Assembly: GCA_947500845.1 (NCBI GenBank)
Contig: CANMTP010000009.1
Location: 1-64,000 of the forward strand
Reading direction: 5' to 3'
DNA from: an uncultured Aquimarina sp.
GTDB lineage: Bacteria > Bacteroidota > Bacteroidia > Flavobacteriales > Flavobacteriaceae
DNA: 64,000 nucleotides
The notes below the pieces were generated by a model, which worked only from the letters and a program-made list of their open reading frames with translations, had not been told where the DNA came from and did no database searches. This document shows positions 61,410-64,000 of the stretch, piece after piece; position 1 is the stretch's first letter, and each line of letters begins with the position of its first letter. Both the position numbers and the translations under genes were made by a program.

Positions 61410-63680
61410 ATGATTTCAACACTATTAGCAAATAAAAATAAAAAGGTCAATCGAAGGGATTTTCTCAAAGTGTCGTCGTTGGGCACCACGGGTCTTATGT
61501 TGAGTATGTACATCCCGGTTTTAGGCTGTGGGAATGATAATCCATCAGCTGCGTTCACACCAAATGTATATTTGGAAATTAATGAAAAAGGTGACGTGAC
61601 CATTATTGCGCACCGTTCCGATATGGGGCAAGGGGTGCGTACGTCTTTGCCTATGATAGTTGCTGAGGAATTGGAGGCCGATTGGTCGCGAGTGTCCATA
61701 CGCCAAGCTATTGGTAATGAAAAATATGGGGACCAAAATACAGACGGTTCATATTCCATCCGTATGTTTTACGAGCCTATGCGAAAAGCTGGGGCTACGG
61801 CAAGAATGTTGCTTGAAAAAGCTGCTTCCGAGCAATGGAATGCGCCTTTAAGCGAGTGCAAAGCACAAAACCACTTGGTCGTTCACGACCCCTCGGGCAA
61901 AAAGCTTTCGTTCGGCGAACTCGCATTGCCCGCTTCCAAACTTTCCATCCCTGATAATTACGTTACGGAGCCCAAGCTCAAAAATCCCAAAGACTTTAAA
62001 TATATCGGCTCTGAAACCCAAATGCTCGACTTACAGGATATCGTAACAGGCAAGGCGATATATGGTATCGATGCTTCCACAGAAAATGCGAAAGTGGCCG
62101 TGATAATGCGATGCCCTGTTGTTGGGGGAAAAGCACGGTCCTTTAATTATACCGAGGCACGAAAAATCAATGGAGTTCTTGAGGTGTTCGAGATTGAAGG
62201 GGCCGGTATTCCGCCCCAGTTGAACAAGCCGTTGGGAGGAATTGTGGTGGTGGCCAACAACACTTGGGCGGCAATGAAAGGCCGGGATGCCTTGTCGGTA
62301 ACCTGGGATTTTGGCCCAAATGCAGATTACGATTCTGTACAACATCAGGATGCACTCATAAAGGAACTCGGCAAAAAGGGAACCGCACGCAGGGAGCACG
62401 GTATGGTAAAACGGACCTTCGATAATAGTAACAATAAAATAATCGAAACCACCTACAGGGCACCATATTATGCCCACGGCACCATCGAACCGCCCTGTGC
62501 CACGTCAAAAATAGAGAACGGAAAATGCCATATATGGGCACCCACCCAGCATCCGCAATTTGCCCGGGACGCTGTGGCCGATGCGCTTGGGATGGAGAAA
62601 AATGACGTCATTGTAAACGTCACGCTGCTCGGCGGCGGTTTCGGTAGAAAGTCGAAGCCCGACTATGTCGTGGAAGCAGCCGTTATTGCCAAGGAAACAG
62701 GACACCCCATTCGTCTTTTGTGGACCCGTGAGGATGATGTACACCACGACTTCTACCACGCGATAAGTGCCCAGAATATTAAGGTTGCCATAAATAAGAA
62801 CAATAAGGTGGTAGGCTGGTACCATAAAACAGCATTTCCGTCCATTGGCGCAACATCAGATGCCTCGGTCATTGAACCTACAGATGCAGAAATGGGTCTT
62901 GGTGCAGCGGGATTGCCCTACGACATTCCCGCACTCTGTTTGGAATCGCTTCCCGCTCAATCGAGCACGCGCATCGGTTGGGTACGTTCCGTATCCAATA
63001 TTCATCACGTTTTTGCCATTGGCAGTATGGTCGATGCCATAGCGCTTGCACGAAATATGGACCCGGCAGAAAACCTGTTGGATTTACTGGGAACCGATAG
63101 AAGTTTGCAATTCGAGGATGTGAAGGCCGAAGCTGTCTGGAATTACGGTGAAAAACTAGAAGATTTCCCTTTTGAAACGGCAAGGTTGCGAAAGGTCATC
63201 GAAGAGGTAGTGAAAAAAACCGATTGGGGCAAAAGCCTGCCCAAGGGAAGGGCTCAGGGTATTTTTGCCCATCGCAGTTTCTTGACCTACGTGGCCTGTG
63301 TGGTCGAGGTAGAAGTAGATAGCTCGGGAAATATTACTATTCCAGAAGTGCACTATGCAGTGGACTGCGGTGTGGTGGTCAATAGAGACAGAGTGGTTTC
63401 CCAGTTTGAAGGCGGAGCAATTTTCGCAACAAGCTTAGCACTTAACAGTGAAATCACTTATAAAAACGGCCGTGTACAACAGAACAATTTTGATGGTTAC
63501 CAGATGGCAAGAATGCCACAATCACCCCAAAATATTTATGTGCATATTATGGAAAGTGACGAAAAACCTACAGGAGTTGGAGAGCCACCCGTGCCACCCT
63601 TTATCCCAGCCCTGTGTAACGCAATTTTCAAAGCTACGGGACAGCGTGTGACACAACTTCCTGTTGATTTAAATAATTAA
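61410..63680 (+). CDS. iorB: Molybdopterin-binding subunit of an isoquinoline 1-oxidoreductase/aldehyde oxidase-type enzyme
   Basis: A 756-residue protein with a twin-arginine export signal (RRDFLKVSSLGTTGLML). The catalytic subunit motifs include MGQGVRTSLPMIVAEEL, GGGFGRKSKPDYVVEAA, and the catalytic Glu in GVGEPPVPPF near the C-terminus. This is the xanthine-oxidase superfamily, IorB/PaoC-like, exported folded and requiring MCD-type cofactor. The operon order cytochrome c, iorA, iorB is common for these enzymes. Substrate (aldehyde, N-heterocycle) cannot be told. Confidence 0.93.
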   Translation: MISTLLANKNKKVNRRDFLKVSSLGTTGLMLSMYIPVLGCGNDNPSAAFTPNVYLEINEKGDVTIIAHRSDMGQGVRTSLPMIVAEELEADWSRVSIRQAIGNEKYGDQNTDGSYSIRMFYEPMRKAGATARMLLEKAASEQWNAPLSECKAQNHLVVHDPSGKKLSFGELALPASKLSIPDNYVTEPKLKNPKDFKYIGSETQMLDLQDIVTGKAIYGIDASTENAKVAVIMRCPVVGGKARSFNYTEARKINGVLEVFEIEGAGIPPQLNKPLGGIVVVANNTWAAMKGRDALSVTWDFGPNADYDSVQHQDALIKELGKKGTARREHGMVKRTFDNSNNKIIETTYRAPYYAHGTIEPPCATSKIENGKCHIWAPTQHPQFARDAVADALGMEKNDVIVNVTLLGGGFGRKSKPDYVVEAAVIAKETGHPIRLLWTREDDVHHDFYHAISAQNIKVAINKNNKVVGWYHKTAFPSIGATSDASVIEPTDAEMGLGAAGLPYDIPALCLESLPAQSSTRIGWVRSVSNIHHVFAIGSMVDAIALARNMDPAENLLDLLGTDRSLQFEDVKAEAVWNYGEKLEDFPFETARLRKVIEEVVKKTDWGKSLPKGRAQGIFAHRSFLTYVACVVEVEVDSSGNITIPEVHYAVDCGVVVNRDRVVSQFEGGAIFATSLALNSEITYKNGRVQQNNFDGYQMARMPQSPQNIYVHIMESDEKPTGVGEPPVPPFIPALCNAIFKATGQRVTQLPVDLNN

Positions 63681-63721
63681 AAAACAATGGGTTGTCAATA
63701 CTTCCCAAGCAGCCTCTTTTT

Positions 63722-63925
63722 TTAATCCAGCAATTCCTCAAGGTTATCAGAGGAAAGTTCTTCCAAATCTTTGATTTGACGCAAACGCACTGTCAATTTA
63801 TCAAAGTTGGTGCGGTACTGCCCCGGCGATATGCCTACGTGTTTTCTAAACATCCGGCTAAAATAAGAGGGCTTGCCATAACCTAAAATCCACCGAACTG
63901 TATGCTCAAGTTTACGCCACGCCAT
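63722..63925 (-). pseudogene. C-terminal AraC-type HTH fragment
   Basis: A 67-residue frame contains only the last HTH of an AraC/XylS protein (GYGKPSYFSRMFRKHVGISPGQYR). Normally the first HTH and sensor would precede it, but the frame has a stop (TAA) directly before the ATG, and no matching upstream frame is visible to the window edge. So it is a truncated remnant, or was joined to other sequence by a rearrangement. It is convergent with iorB. Confidence 0.6.
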
Positions 63926-64000
63926 TTATCAGGCACTATCAATACTAGCACCACAACAAAATCCTTTAGAGTGCAGATAAACAGGTCTAAGGTATTCCCA

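Noticed and set aside
62031..62477. Minus-strand frames inside iorB
   Set aside because: They are opposite-strand shadows caused by the higher GC content of the gene.

Overview
The window looks like a low-GC chromosome segment from a marine-type member of the Flavobacteriaceae (Bacteroidota). This rests on the Bacteroidota-style promoters (-7 box TAnnTTTG, weak or absent Shine-Dalgarno sequences), a fused cbb3 oxidase subunit CcoN-CcoO, arrays of tandem-domain universal stress proteins, a MoaC-MoaB fusion, and the family resemblance of most proteins. No species can be assigned from sequence alone.

Layout. (1) 1-17.6 kb, minus strand: the high-affinity cbb3 oxidase operon (ccoS-ccoNO-ccoQ-ccoP-ccoG-ccoH-TauE/DsbD-like), a pair of paralogous outer-membrane porins, PEP carboxykinase, an SLC13-type anion transporter, a universal stress protein, a PNPOx-like oxidase and the copper P-type ATPase CcoI. 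(2) 17.7-29.2 kb, plus strand: six universal stress protein genes in a row (one reduced to a single domain), a nuclease with an ATP-cone, a beta-CASP metallo-beta-lactamase, Hsp20 flanked by two paralogous coiled-coil proteins, small envelope proteins and a D-lactate-type dehydrogenase. (3) 29.2-37 kb, minus strand: a sulfur module (two YeeE/YedE proteins, methyltransferase, persulfide dioxygenase-rhodanese fusion, TauE/SafE) next to the operon usp-cls-patatin-crp. (4) 37-43.1 kb, minus strand: a complete molybdenum cofactor cluster. (5) 43.2 kb to the end: an accessory region that begins at a 3'-half tRNA-Leu fragment and contains a second copy of the same fragment at 53.1 kb beside a tyrosine integrase. 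This fits two elements integrated in tandem at one tRNA-Leu gene whose intact copy lies beyond the right edge. The first element carries secreted hydrolases, an LRR protein and AraC regulators. The second carries a VOC protein, its own moaD/moaE, decayed genes, an AAA ATPase, and a cytochrome c plus a two-subunit molybdenum hydroxylase of the isoquinoline-oxidoreductase type.

The most informative signal is regulatory. Nine promoters in regions 1-3 carry a 12-bp Crp/Fnr-type dyad (TGAYAWTTRTCA, palindromic form TGATAATTATCA) centred 33-34 bp upstream of the centre of a -7 box. Three promoters of the sulfur module carry a different dyad (GTAAC-N4-GTTAC type) at the same 33-bp spacing. The first motif lies before the operon whose last gene is a Crp-family regulator. 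That regulator lacks the usual glutamate in its recognition helix and has a Cys cluster, so it is a good candidate reader of the second motif. The picture is a two-tier cascade in which an oxygen or energy signal switches on cbb3 oxidase, copper ATPase, stress proteins and the second regulator, which in turn controls sulfane-sulfur detoxification and transport. The sites and spacings are read from the sequence; the cascade is inference.
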